Shown: piece by piece, positions 1 through 12,235 of the stretch
Layout: every line of letters begins with the position of its first letter
Position numbering within the stretch: the stretch's first letter is position 1
NCBI GenBank assembly: GCA_033980235.1
Contig: CM067076.1
Location: 35,116,883-35,180,882 of the forward strand
DNA length: 64,000 bases
Reading direction: 5' to 3'
Source: Diadema setosum
Lineage: Eukaryota; Echinodermata; Echinoidea; Diadematoida; Diadematidae
The notes under the pieces: model-generated
Told to the model about the DNA's origin: nothing
What the model saw: the letters and a program-made list of their open reading frames with translations, nothing else
Database searches by the model: none
Position numbers and translations under genes: made by a program

Positions 1-1510
1 TAATTGAGTCTTGGTTTGAGTTAAGATGGAGATGTCACGATGGCAAGGAAAGAGAAAAGCAACCAAGAGAAGAGGATGGTGGTAGGGAGACATGTCATAA
101 CTAGAGTCTTCAGAAGATATGAACAAATTTCAATTAATCAAGATCAGGCTAGTTGGATATCAAGCCCATCTTACGACCAGTGAACTGGTTTTAGACGTTG
201 TGTGATATTTAAAGATCTCGAAAGTGCGTTTCTATCGATGCAAATGTTTAATCTACATTCTTGTAATAATTCATTTGGAGAATATGATTTCAAAATATAT
301 AAAATAATAAATATTAAAAGCATATGTTGTTATATCATAGTTAATTGCATTAAGTATAGATTATTGTCAAGCCACAGAGATTTTACCCGTAGATACCCAT
401 AGGGTTATAACTTTGCTAATGGATAGATACCACTATCTGAACACTATCTTATGTTAAAAATGTAAACGTACTTGTCAACTCTCCCCACCCCTACCCCCAA
501 AAAGAGAGAGGGATAAAATAAAACAATCAACGAAGCTAATACCCTTAACGTATATCGTGCAAGCATGAATAGGGGTATTGGCTGGGGGGGGGGATGCAAA
601 ATTTTGGTAACTTGACAAAGTAAGTAAAACTCCAGTGTATTTTTTAGTTGATTTTGATTGACAGATTTAAACCCAATGAGAACAGTGACGGTTCCACAAG
701 AATTGGACAAAACAAATAAAAAGAATGAAATGAGAGTGAAAAAAGTCATGTGTTTCCACGCCACTATGAGATCTATCACAATCAAAATGTTTTATTGTGG
801 AGTTGATAATGCTATCGCCTTTCAATACTTTCGTCTAGTCGCATACAAAATCTTTGGTTTATTTCCTTTCTAGAATAAATTTTGAAAGAAAGTTTTTGCA
901 CCATATATTCATGAGGTTTTTTCGGTTTGTTTAGCATTCACATTTAGCATTCACATTTTCAAGAATGGGAAGCTGTTATCATATAACATTATTCGGGAGA
1001 AAATCATTAATCCTGGCTTGCATCTCTGTGTTAATCCATAACTTTTCATTTCGGCAACAGAATTTAATGAATCTTTAATTTCACGTATGTTTAACTGTCT
1101 CTGCTTCGCTAACTCACAGTTGTGTTGAGTTTGATTTCAGATATAATCGTATCCCCTCTATCACAAAAAGTGTGACAATTGATAACTTAGATAAAAAAAA
1201 AATAGACACTTGATAAAAATATAGTTTCAATACCAATGTCCTTTTTATTCATTTATATTTCAAGACATAAACTCACCTTCCCAACGTTCTTTCTTAAATT
1301 GCATTTGCTAGGGACCTGGCAGTGTACGAGATACAACAACCCTTCAACAAACTACAAAACTTAGGAATTGTAATAGGCCTAGATCGATGCACTCATCAGT
1401 TTGCCAAGTTTCATAATAATCCAATGACCACTTTATTGTGATCGCTTCTTCATTTTCTTCCTCGTATAACACGCTGTTGATATGAAATCGCAGATCTTCT
1501 TTTGGTCGGG
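1..1510. other. AT-rich intergenic or intronic spacer
   Basis: No gene is supported. Open frames on both strands are short and show no recognisable domain. Visible landmarks are a ten-base G run at 584-593 and a short direct repeat of TAGCATTCACATTT near 931-957. The rest is low-GC unique sequence. Confidence 0.6.
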
Positions 1511-1572
1511 GCACAAGAAAGAGTGAGTCAGTGGCTTTGATAGTCCCTGGTCTTCAAAGCCACTTTCTTTGC
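1511..1572. repeat. Short imperfect inverted repeat (hairpin)
   Basis: AGTGGCTTTGA at 1530-1540 pairs perfectly with TCAAAGCCACT at 1554-1564 across a 13-nt loop. An outer pair, GCACAAGAAAG at 1511-1521 with CTTTCTTTGC near 1563-1572, extends the stem after an asymmetric bulge. It could be a small RNA hairpin, a transposon remnant or chance. Nothing else supports transcription. Confidence 0.35.
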
Positions 1573-4514
1573 AAGTAAAATCACAAGAGTTGGGATTTTT
1601 ATCCTATACCTTTTCTGCTGGGTCAGAACATCGAGTTGTAATTAGATATATAACATTTTAACCTGAGAACCAATTTTCACATCTGGCTACACCACCTGGG
1701 CTTAGTTCTGTGCTCCTGTGACGTTTCAATGAGCAAAGCTTAGTTAAACCTACTCTTTCCGAGCCCCTTCAAAGCTTTCAATACGAACCTGACCTGAACA
1801 AACGTGTAACATGCATCCTACAAGGTTGGTACGATGCTTGTTTGTTATGTTGAATAATGTAATTTTTTTTTTTGTCTCACAAGAAATTGTCAATCTGTAC
1901 TAATATGTTAAATCATGTATCTTAATTGGACCTATAAATTTTGTTAAGGCAAAATGCGCAGATAAATGAAACTTTGCTTATTAAAAGATGTTAACAACAT
2001 GCTAACAATCAACAAAATCACGATTTGTCAACGTCGTTGTGAAAATACTCACTTATTTTTTATTATTTTTTTTTTTTTTTACCGTAACAGCACTTTTCCG
2101 CACACCGGTCAAGCACCACTCCCGTCTGAACACGCTCACACAGCAGCACGCATACAGCACAAAGAACGAATAGAACCGCTGCGTGATAGATGAATGTTTG
2201 TTCAGCGGTAGTTCGTCTTCACTGGGGAACGCTATTAATCCATCAAATGATCCCCAGCTTGGGTTACGAGTAGGCATAACTCGGAAAAGATAATGTTCTT
2301 CTTCTTCTCTGTTCCTCCATCTTATTCTTGGAAATTCTCTTCCTTCCTCCTTTTCTCATTTTCTTCCCCATTCGTATAGTTACTCTGAGACTGATGTGAG
2401 GCATAACACGTTGAAGACACTGATTGTCATTCGAGTCCCTTTGATATCTCATCTCTGATATTACACCAAAGTTGTGCTAGTCGAGTGAACGCTATACCCC
2501 GATTTTCACCTGGGAGTTAAATGGTGGATGACCTGATGTTTGGTGTGGTAGAATAGGGAAAAAGAAAGATAAAACCGCCGGCGTTGCTTCTACTCTTTAT
2601 GCCTGACTATAACACGGCTCGTGCGGCATATGGGTGATTATTTTTCTTTTGCTGTGCTAGTATTTCTTGCCTTCTATTTTCATCTTAATTTTGTCAAGAG
2701 TTAAAATGAAAGAGATCTATTTCAAATGCATCTTTTCCTTAGCAGAGAATATAAATATTTAGATTATCAAGCTATGAAATCCATCAATCTATATTTTAGC
2801 ATTGTATCTTACTGTTATCATATTAACTACATACCTCTCTCTCATTTTTTTTCTCTCTCTCTTCTCCAGCAATGTTTCTACCACGTAAATAAATACATGC
2901 AATAATCATTATTTCATAACATCATGTTAGATCTCACAACTTACATTCATGATGTCATTTTACTAATAGTAGTCATAGTAGTGTATACCCTTTTTGTAAA
3001 TGAATATTCCTCCAACTATTACCGCTACTAAGGTCAAATCGAGATTCTGAAAGAAATGAAAATATGAATTGAGATCCTGTAAACAAGATCATTAACAGAC
3101 AGAAGTATTGTTGCTCAGTTTGTTTTATTATTTTTTTTCAGCTACAGTGACAAGCGGAAATAAAACATGCGAACACATTGCTGTAGAAGATACGAATCAA
3201 TATATGCATTTTCAATTTCGCACCAACACTACGCCAACAACACAATACAGGGAAGCAAAGATACTACATTCGATCATCGCAGGTGAGAGATAGAGCAGAC
3301 AATACAGGGGACCCGGGACCATAATCAGAATTCGAACTCGGATGGAACATAAAAACAAATTGATATTTGCTAATACATATGCATTACAATGAGAGACGTA
3401 TAATCCGAAGAGAACAGTGACAAATGAATGATGCTAAAGATGAGTTCTCTTGCAGGAGGGGCTTGGGGTGGGTGGTCTCGATGGAGTCGCATTATCAGTG
3501 AATGAATGAGAATACATGTGGATGATACAAGTGTGACAGTACAATTAGATAGCATGAGTTTTGAATTTGCCTGTCCTTGGTCTTAAGTTTTCTCCTGCGT
3601 GGGTGTGATAACATGCTGTAGTGGCCCTTTTATAATCTTTACAATAAGACTGGTGTACATTTCTAAAATCATTAAAATATTTCCATTAAAGTTGAGACAT
3701 GACGAAAACATGAAGAAAAAAAGATAGAAGGATGCTAGTATTGGCTTGCTAAACAGCAAACACACACACACACTCAAACAAAAAGACAGACAGGAACACA
3801 CACACGTATCATGAAGAGTAGAGTATTATCTTAAAACAAGCTAACTCCATACTTGTTGAACTGAGATATTTGCCACTAATGCTGCTAAAGAAAAAAAAAA
3901 CAGTAAGAAGATATGGGATATTTCGATCATAACTTCAAGAATGTCCCTTGTTCCATATGTTGCAAGCGACGTGTCACTGGAATAGTTTTATTTTGTTCAA
4001 TGTTTAAAAGCGGCGCTTAGCCCATTTTGCTATGAAACTCTTTATAACCATGTTTAATTTGCCTGAACACTGTTACACTGATGCACTGTTTAAATTCATC
4101 TAGTCAGGTCTGTAGCAACGTGGAGGTGTCAATGTATGTCGAACGGTGAGGTGGATTTGTGCGGATATCTGAGTTTAAGTTGAGTTAGGTTGTCGAACAG
4201 TGTGGGCAGTAACGTGATATACAATTTATGTACTGACATATTTTTCTATGTGCAATCAAAATTGAATTTCATTAATTCAATCAATCTTTGGGGTAGAAAC
4301 GTGAAGTTCGCATCAACATGAGCAGAATTTTTATCATGTGTCAAAAATAGAAAACAACAAGCCGGATTTAGACAGTGGGTTTTTAAAGTTCAAGTTTATT
4401 TCGTATTTAGGTTCGTATTTTGCTGATCGGCGATGAAATCAGTCTATGCAGGCAATATTTTTGCTGTTTTATGTTTCAGGAATTCAAGTCTCTTTCTCTG
4501 ATGATGATGTCCTA
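1573..4514. other. Spacer without a supportable gene
   Basis: AT-rich sequence with a T run near 2068-2080, a TC-rich tract near 2837-2872, and a CA-rich stretch near 3760-3803. Short open frames of 60-75 codons have no recognisable domain or codon signature. No RNA gene was seen. Confidence 0.6.
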
Positions 4515-4644
4515 CTCTTCTTCTTCTCTTCTCCTTCTTTCTTCTTCTTCTTCTTCTTCTTCTTCTTCTTCTTCTTCTCCTCCCTCTCCTCCTTTTTCTT
4601 TTTTTCTCTCTCTCTTTTTCTTTGTCGGGAGGGGGGGGGGGGGG
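4515..4644. repeat. (TTC)n microsatellite, TC-rich tract and G14 run
   Basis: About twenty TTC/CTT triplets at 4515-4580 run into a CT-rich tract and then a 14-base G run at 4631-4644. Serine- and phenylalanine-rich open frames across this stretch are artefacts of the repeat. The strand-asymmetric tract sits directly beside foldback array A. Confidence 0.9.
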
Positions 4645-4647
4645 TTT

Positions 4648-4945
4648 CCAATAAGATTTTGTTATGCCGGAGGTTCGTTAATCTGAAAACGAAATAAGTT
4701 GGTAATTCGTTTCGTACGCTACTTCTTTTCGCTTTCTGATTAACAAATCATATTCCATTTTCGGATTAACGAACCTTGGGAATAATGAGCCTTATTTCCT
4801 TTTTTGGACTGACGAACCTTCGAAACAACGAACCCTCGGAACAATGCCACTCGTGTTTGGATTATCGAAACGTAGTTTATTTTCTGATTTACGAACATGT
4901 AAGTTTAAGGAATTTGTGTTTTTCGAAATAACGAACATCATCAGT
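4648..4945. repeat. Foldback minisatellite array, copy A
   Basis: Diverged tandem units. In the left part (about 4660-4705) they read forward, with GTTCGTTAATCTGAAAACGA followed by an AT-rich tail. From about 4755 they read as the reverse complement, with TTTTCGGATTAACGAAC, CTTCGAAACAACGAAC and similar blocks. The unit is bipartite, about 16 + 26 bp. The direction flips around 4705-4750. The same family recurs at 13869-14063 and 42699-42890. The organisation is reminiscent of foldback transposons whose inverted arms are themselves tandem repeats, such as sea urchin TU elements. I have not matched it to a named family. Confidence 0.75.
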
Positions 4946-7200
4946 TTTTTTTTCCGTGCCTCCATTGTATTTCATGAAAAATATCATTACCTTGATATAT
5001 AAGGTAGTAATGATAGTGATGATATCAAATGATGAAAATTCACTTCTGTCTGCAGTCAACCCAGTTGTATTCTCCCATGGAAACCTACCGGATTTTATCG
5101 GTCTGTATAGAATTCTTCGTATACCAAACTACACAGACACACCGGAAAGGGAGGCTGAAGACGCACATACTTCCGGAGAGACAATGGCGCGTATCCTTAC
5201 TATGATGTACGATGATAATATACATACTGTAGATATTATACAACATAGAAGTATGAATGTATGATATATAGTTTCCTCTATACCTCTCTCTATCTATCTC
5301 TTTCCATCTCTCTCCCACACTCCATCCTTCCTTCACCTTCCCGCCGCCCCAGGCTGGTGTTAGTCTTCTCATCACCATTCGGGACCAATTTTTATCCCGC
5401 ATCATCCTCTTGATCCCCCTGTTTCGGGATCCACTTCCCTCCCCGTCCTCATACCCTGGAGGTGAAGAGAAGTAGGGGAGGAGGAGGAGACAAGATTAGA
5501 GATGTAGGCCTATCCAAGACACAATGGAGAGTTGATTGAACATCGAGAAAGGGAGAGAGAGAGATAAAGGAGACAGACAGACATACAGACAGACAGACTG
5601 AAAGTGTGACAAATCTAGAGCTAGTTTAGGAAGGAGGTCTGGGCGGATAATGAGAAAAGGGAAATATAGATAGAAAGAAAGAAAGAAATACATTGATTAA
5701 AAATGAGAAGAGGCAGAGAGAGGAATGAAATTAATGACCATGTTACAGACAGGAAAAGAGATAATTCAGGCAATTTTAGAAAATGTTGCGAATAAAGGAC
5801 AGAGTATAGGAAAATTATTTCTAGAGAAATAGATGGATTGAGGTATTAACATTTCGTTCAAGGAGAAAATAAGATCTAAAAAGAAAGACGAATAACGGAA
5901 ATAATTGGAAAAATAATCTGAGACTGAGGGGAAACAAATCAATTTACCAGAGAAAAATAAAACGCGTGATAGAAACAGAAGCAAGCTTTTTTTTTTTTTT
6001 AAATCAAAGGCACTCCATCCTATTTGCCTAAGGGGAGGGGGAGTAAAGGAACTAGAGGATAAAAGAGAGGGGGTTGATGATGAATTTAATTGTCATAAAC
6101 ACCATTTCTTCCTGTAGTCTTAAAGACAGGAAAAAAGAAAACCAAACAGAAAGGCAGGATATGGGTCTAACACAAATTTATTTGTTACTTTAATACCAAA
6201 GATGATTTATCTCACAAACCTGTTGAATTTCTACTACCTCTCCTCTTCCCACTATTAATCTCTCAATGTCATATTATACTATCATCGGAAATTATGCGTT
6301 TATATTTTTCATGTGACTTTCAATCTGTATTTTAATCAATTATTTAATTCAAACTTAAAGCAAACTAGAAGAGCCTTTTGACAGATTTTGACAGTTTTGA
6401 CAGTTTTTTATACAGATAGTTTTGTTGTTTTGGGTTTTTTTTTTTGTTAAAAAAATGTTATCATGTTAACACTTTTTTTCAGCTCCACCAAAGCTACTTG
6501 GTAATTATGTATTTTGTTCAACACAATGTTGATTAAGGATTAAGGAATAAATTGACTTTTTTTGGGGGGGGGGGGGGTCTTTGTTTTCAAACCCGTGAGG
6601 TGCATGATAGAAAACACAGAAACATCTAAAAGTATTATGAAACAGTAGGCAATAATTCTGGTATCTTAGAAAAAATGAAATAGGAACTAAAAAAAAAAAA
6701 ATGATGCGCTTTATGAGTATGGGAAATGACATTGAATATTGATAGTCAGTTCATTCTACTCGATCCTAACTACAAACTTTGTTTCATACTTACGTCACTG
6801 GGTTTGAACATATTGCTTTCATGAGATCTATATTCGCCTTAAGGCTTGGAACCCCCCTTTCAAAATCCAACCCAATATAAACATGATAAAAGAGAGAAAT
6901 TCGTGATATATGAGATGTCTGCCAGCGTCAAAAATAAATAAAAAATCACTCACATTGTCAGTTCCTCTATATTAAAAAAACAATAATAATTATTTTCCCA
7001 AACCTAATGAAATCTGATAGAGATTGTTAGACAGTATTTTAGACTTACTGCACCAGGGAGATATCCTTTGCTTTTATGTTGTTTGTTTTGTGTTTCCTGG
7101 TGTACTTTGTTTGTTTTGTTAACTTAACTTGAATTCGCAAAGACAGCATGATACCTTCTGATACTTTTACTACGTCGTGATGAATTCTGCACCCCCCTTT
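4946..7200. other. Spacer with purine-rich and homopolymer tracts
   Basis: No gene is supported. The stretch holds a purine-rich region around 5460-5740 with GACA/GAGA runs, T and A homopolymers near 5987-6000, three TTTTGACAG-type repeats near 6378-6409, and a 14-base G run at 6564-6577. Open frames here are short and low-complexity. Confidence 0.6.
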
Positions 7201-7705
7201 TTTTTTGTTCTTTAACACAACTGTTGTTAACTTTTTACCAGTGTTAAAATCTTGTTTAATCTCCTTCTACTTCTTGTTCTTTGTTTTATCTCTTCTCTTG
7301 ATTTTCTTCTTACTCTTTCTTCTGTATACCAAGAACATAACTTGCTCTATTTTGCTGACCTTTTTCTTTCTTCCTTTTTTTTATCCTTGAGTTTTCATTA
7401 CTTACTCGTATATGTTCACCATTTTAGATTCTTATGGTTCTCTTATTCCTATATTGGGCTTCCTATATTCCTTCATTGTGTTCGTGCTTTCCAATCTCAC
7501 AATTCCCTCATGTTTTATTCTTTTTTCTTTCGTTTAATCACATTCTCCATGCCTTTCCAAGTCTCTGTGATTATCTCTCATATTCCCCCATCCTATTTCC
7601 TTGTCTTCGCCTTATCTTTTTATGAGAGTATCTCTTCCTCTTGTCTTTCGTTTAAAATGTTTCTGGTTTTGGCTATAACTTTCAGCTACTGTCTGGCTGT
7701 CTAGC
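7200..7705. repeat. T/C-rich low-complexity tract
   Basis: About 500 bases strongly biased to T and C on the plus strand. Its longest open frame (150 codons, 7252-7704) is mostly Phe, Leu, Ser and Tyr. That is the expected translation of pyrimidine-rich DNA, so it is not called a gene. A 13-base C run follows at 7786-7798. Confidence 0.65.
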
Positions 7706-7859
7706 TGACGCAATGTCTGCGTGTTATCCGTGGGATATCTTATCGCTTGCATCCTCGATTTGGAGGTGTATTTCCAGCAGCTCGACCCCCCCCCCCCCTT
7801 CCTGCTCTCCCTCTCCCTCTCTGACCAGCCAAGTCTTCATCTTTACACCTTGTCTATAC

Positions 7860-8600
7860 CACGCTCTCAACAGTTCTCCATCTACCCTCGACTGGTCGCT
7901 TTGGCGTTGTCGACGCGCGCGTTACATTCATCGTCTGCAAATCGCCTTGTCGCTAATTCGCTCGACATCCCGTAAACACGGTCGCCCTCGCCGGAGTGTG
8001 ATCCCCGCGGTTTCTACCGGATTACGGGTCGTATCCCCGGCTAGTCCTTAAAACCCTGCACGGAGCGCACGGGCAAAATATTCCCTGGAGCCCGTCCTCA
8101 GTTTAATATAAAAGATAAGAAGAAAGAAGAAAGAGAGAAGGAGAAGAAGAGAGAGAGAGAGAGAGAGAGAGAGGAGGAGGTCGAGATCCAGGGTGAGTGT
8201 CTCCGAAGAGGTTGAAAAAAAAAAAAGAAGGAGAAATGCGCACACACTCGCAAAAGAATGAAGACAGACTGGGACAAAAAGTGTTAAGATACAAATCCCT
8301 GCAAAAGAGTCGGTTACGGGCGCGTGAGCTACTGTCGAGCCATCGCGAGTTGGAAACACTAGTCGGTCGGTCTCGGCTATCAGGCGATAGGGGCTCACTG
8401 GCGTCCAGGGCCACCGTTGACAGGCCAAATCCCCGGCACGTCCCTCTCTGCCCTGCAACGAACCGCTCGCGTGCCTCCGGGCTAGTGTGGGCTTCTTTTC
8501 TCGGCGGAGCCCGCTCGGGGTGGGCGCCCGGCTGTCTCCTGGGAATTGAACCTCCCGTGCAGCGATAAAACTCCGGCTCGATCTCAGCTTTTAGGTCGAA
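7860..8600. promoter_or_regulatory. CpG-retaining GC-richer island split by a (GA)n run
   Basis: Two complex, CG-containing stretches (about 7860-8095 and 8280-8600) flank a GA microsatellite at 8147-8174. GC content and CpG density are clearly above the surrounding spacer and the sequence is not repetitive. A frame of 123 codons at 8197-8568 has basic composition and no domain I recognise. Candidate explanations are cis-regulatory DNA, a promoter with a first exon, or an unrecognised GC-rich repeat. None is proven. Confidence 0.25.
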
Positions 8601-8702
8601 ATCTCTACTCCACATTCATTTCCAAGGAGTAAATGAAGTCATCGGGAACTGTCATACGTCCTAGGCTCCGTGGATGCAATTAGAAGGAAATAGAGAGAGA
8701 AC

Positions 8703-8704
<2 letters not shown>

Positions 8705-8735
<31 letters not shown>
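8705..8735. repeat. (GA)n microsatellite
   Basis: About fifteen GA dinucleotides, an ordinary dinucleotide repeat. Confidence 0.9.
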
Positions 8736-8737
<2 letters not shown>

Positions 8738-9140
8738 AGAGACGCATTATAGAAACATACGAACTGCCCCACAGACCCAGAAAACAATCATAATCTATAG
8801 TATCCAAAATGAAAAAAAAAATGTGTTGCAATTATAACAGTAATATTTGGCCCTCTCTTTTAATTAGCCCCAATTTTTAAGTCCCCCATCTGTCCATGTA
8901 GCGTCGTGTGTAAGCATTAGTTTGTTGTTGTTGTTTTTGACGCTGCTATGTTTTGCTTTATCTCCTATAGTAGAAGTCTATGCGTCATTTTCAACCCGTT
9001 TCCTTATACACTATATTCATTCAAGCAAATGTGAATTATAGAATCATAAACCCACAACCTTCTTCAGGTCACATATCTTCCGAAGATTCTCTCTACCCTC
9101 CCACTTCTATCCTAATTATTGTCTCGATTATATATATATT
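8736..9140. other. Spacer, nothing recognised
   Basis: AT-rich unique sequence. No open frame, RNA gene or repeat of note was seen. Confidence 0.55.
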
Positions 9141-9144
9141 ATAG

Positions 9145-9175
<31 letters not shown>

Positions 9176-9192
9176 GATAGATAGATAGATAT
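9141..9192. repeat. (TAGA)n microsatellite
   Basis: About twelve tetranucleotide units with one TAAA interruption, preceded by a short TA run. Confidence 0.9.
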
Positions 9193-9925
9193 ATTTACAG
9201 ATAAGATTGTTGAAGTCTTGACGGATATATATAAAACAAACTCATTCAACCTAATTAAGTGCGGCGGAGAGATGTTATGCACTAATTGATGGGATCTGAC
9301 GTCGAAACTATCATACGGAATGAATATCTTTTTTGTGCCATTTTGTTATGGTTGTTCTTTACGTTTCTTAAGGGGGGAGTCTGGAGGGAGTCCTAGGTCA
9401 CACCGATGAGATTGCTGTTGGTTTGAGCTATCACAAAACTCGACACAGGTATTGTTACATCATCGTCTTCAACACATAAGCACTCCCTAAAATAGGTTTG
9501 ACCACTGGTATACAAATACGCATACATACATATTGTATATAACAAATATGATTTATGCGGAAGCGGTAACACGAGGGTTTTCTATTCAATGTGCTGATGG
9601 TGCACACCGCAGTAATGTGAAAAATTATAAAAACAAAATACACAGCTTTAAATGTAAAGATTACTAAAGCTTGCGTAGAAAATGAGATATTTAGAGCAGT
9701 CGTAAAACGACGTAACAGGATGGCTCATTGGATATGCATTTGATCATAAGGTTTCTCTCCTGTCTCACCTAAAATGGAGATTTCAACTCGCCTGTTACTT
9801 TGTTCACGTCAGATTTTGATCAGAAGTAAGTAAAAAAAAACTGCATCATTTCCATTGCATGGTATTCACATCGTCCATAATAATTTGTGTACGATATTGT
9901 AAAACTGATATAGGAGGACATAGAT
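9193..9925. other. Spacer, nothing recognised
   Basis: AT-rich unique DNA. Short frames near 9455-9643 have no coding features. Confidence 0.55.
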
Positions 9926-10043
9926 TGATCTATCTATCTATTCATCTGTCTGTTTATCTATTTATTTTTCTAATTATCTATCCATCCATCTATCTATCTA
10001 TCTATCCATACATCTATCTACCTATCTATCTATCTATCTATCA
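9926..10043. repeat. (CTAT)n interrupted tetranucleotide array
   Basis: CTAT units broken by TTCATCTGTCTG, CTATTTATTTTT and CATCCATC variants. The Tyr/Ile/Leu/Ser-rich frame through it is a translation of the array. Confidence 0.9.
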
Positions 10044-12159
10044 TTATTTGATAATTATTCATTGTTATATTTGCAAATATGTATACATATATAAATATAA
10101 AACGTTAACAATGTTTTACATTGTTATACATAGGCCGTATTATGAGAAAAAAAAAACAAACAAACCAAGCGCATGTCGATGGTATTATGATTTTCAAAAC
10201 GCACTGACGTTAGAAGGCAGTAGGAGGACACGGCGTGTAGTCTTTATGAATGCTGAAACTATTTATACCCGAAGAAAGGCAGACAGGCATGGTTCTGACG
10301 TATGCAGTTATATATTCTGTAGAGCACTAGAGAAAAAAAAAGTCAAAATATTCAGAAAATAAAAAAAGACTGAGACTTTAGTCATACCGTAAATGACAAT
10401 GAAGAGGGGACAATGATAAAGGAATAGGAGGGATAAGAAAGAAGAGGAGTGGAGACGAAGAAAGAGGAGGGAAAATGATAGAAGGACGAAGAAAAAAACA
10501 TGGAAGATCAAAAGAAGGAAAAAGGCAAAGTACTTCCGGGGTGAACTTGCTACAGATATCATCATCACCTATGTTGGTCTTCCCATTGCTTTCCATCAAT
10601 CTACAGAGATTGTTCTTGTTGTGTAATCTCCGAAAAATGGGAATTATGCCACGAAACAGAAAGTGGCAGCAGTACAATGCAAAGCTGCCGAAGACAATTA
10701 GTTGTGAAACAGAAATAGACCGCATCTGAGTACGCCGATTCGACTCTAATTACCATCGACAGTAATGCAAGTTCTCGTTGCCTTGACAGTAAAACGCCGA
10801 CACAGTCCAGCATGGGAGTGATAGTAAAAGACGCTTAGAACTTTAGCAGTGACAGCATCTTCAGGGCACCACGTATCTTTCGTCTAGGAGGTCATTAACC
10901 CGTTGCTTGCCTGTAGAGAATTCAAGCCAACTGGGAGGTGGTGTGTTTATCAAGAAGTAAGAAAGAAAAAGCTGTCACTGTTGCTATCTTCGGAGAGGAG
11001 GAGATTTCATCCAGGAACTGGTTGACGGGGAGGTTAAGATCTTTTCCTCCCTTTGGGATCGTGGAAATCATTGGAAAAAAATAGAAGCGCAACAAGTGAA
11101 CGTGAAACTGAGAATGAGGTTGTGAGATTGTGCGCGTGTGCATGTGTCTTTGCACTATGTGCTGGTGAAATATAAAGATAAAATATCAAATTAAGATACA
11201 ACATTTTGAATGACAAATGTCTCTAATTTTCTTACTTACTTTCAGGACTTGTGTAAAATCTTGAACCAATGAAGTCCTGTCCAAAACATATCAAATCATT
11301 CACTAACTTCCCTATGTCGTGTATGTATCTACCTTTCTGTTTATTACATGTTTATTCATTTAAAAAGGATTAGTCAGACTACGTGAGTAGATATCTGAGA
11401 ATGACGTCACCTTCACATGGCAGGAATGTTTGTTCCAGAGCCGTGTCACAGAAGGCAATAATGAAGAGATATTGAAAGGATGGAAGGATGCAATTACTTG
11501 AATTTCTTGTTTAGGCAATTGCCTTTCCAGTGTAATTCCTTTCTGTTGCTGGTAGAAATTATTTATTTTCTAAGCCTTCAGAATGGCGCCGCTTTAACAA
11601 ATTTTACCTTCATGGGAGTTTTGTGGTTTGATTTTCGTCTGAAGATTGCACTTCGCCATTGAAAAGTTGTTTGTCCTAACAAGTGATGATTTATTAAAAA
11701 GAAAACAGATATTTCCTAAAAAATGTGAGTTAGTATGCTCGATACTAGCACATATATGTATAAAAATGACGGATATAGTTACCATCATGTACGATCATTC
11801 GCCGCCCAAGGAGACAAAGGTCATGATCCGTCGACGGCGTTAACGAAATAGCACCATCAACGGTGGCACAGGGTAAATGTCAGAATTCGCAGAGCTTACC
11901 AACTCTTACATCGGTACAAGAATTTCAGTCGTAGATATGTATTATTCTTTGTCCATGTACACTGTCATTGCTGAAAAAAAAAGTAATTCAAAGAAGAAAA
12001 CTGTGAAGTATTTGTAATCTTAGTTTGTTTTTCAATGTTATAAATGATGTCAAAATATTATTATCTGGTTTACCTATTGCTCGCTACGAGCGAGCCCTCG
12101 CAGTAAACAGATGATAGAATTCGGCAGTTGTAGAAGTGCTCTCAATAGAAACTGGTAAC
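10044..12159. other. Spacer with AG-rich segment and a small palindrome
   Basis: A purine-rich segment spans about 10390-10540. A 7-bp perfect stem, GCTCGCT/AGCGAGC, sits near 12077-12093. Frames near 10475-10729 and 11646-11843 are short and unrecognised. No splice-supported exon or RNA gene could be defended. Confidence 0.55.
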
Positions 12160-12235
12160 TCTTGATATCTGTGTGTATGCATGTATGTCTGTGCGTTCGT
12201 ATGTGCGCGTGTGTGTGTGTGTGCGTGTGTGTATA
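12160..12235. repeat. Interrupted (GT)n / GTAT microsatellite
   Basis: GTGT and GTAT repeats with C interruptions over about 75 bp. Confidence 0.85.

Noticed and set aside
7252..7704. 150-codon Phe/Leu/Ser frame
   Set aside because: Composition follows the T/C-rich tract and no domain or start context is present.
8103..8615. 170-codon minus-strand frame and overlapping 123-codon plus-strand frame
   Set aside because: Both cross the GA microsatellite or the GC-rich island, overlap each other, and neither has a recognisable domain or codon signature.
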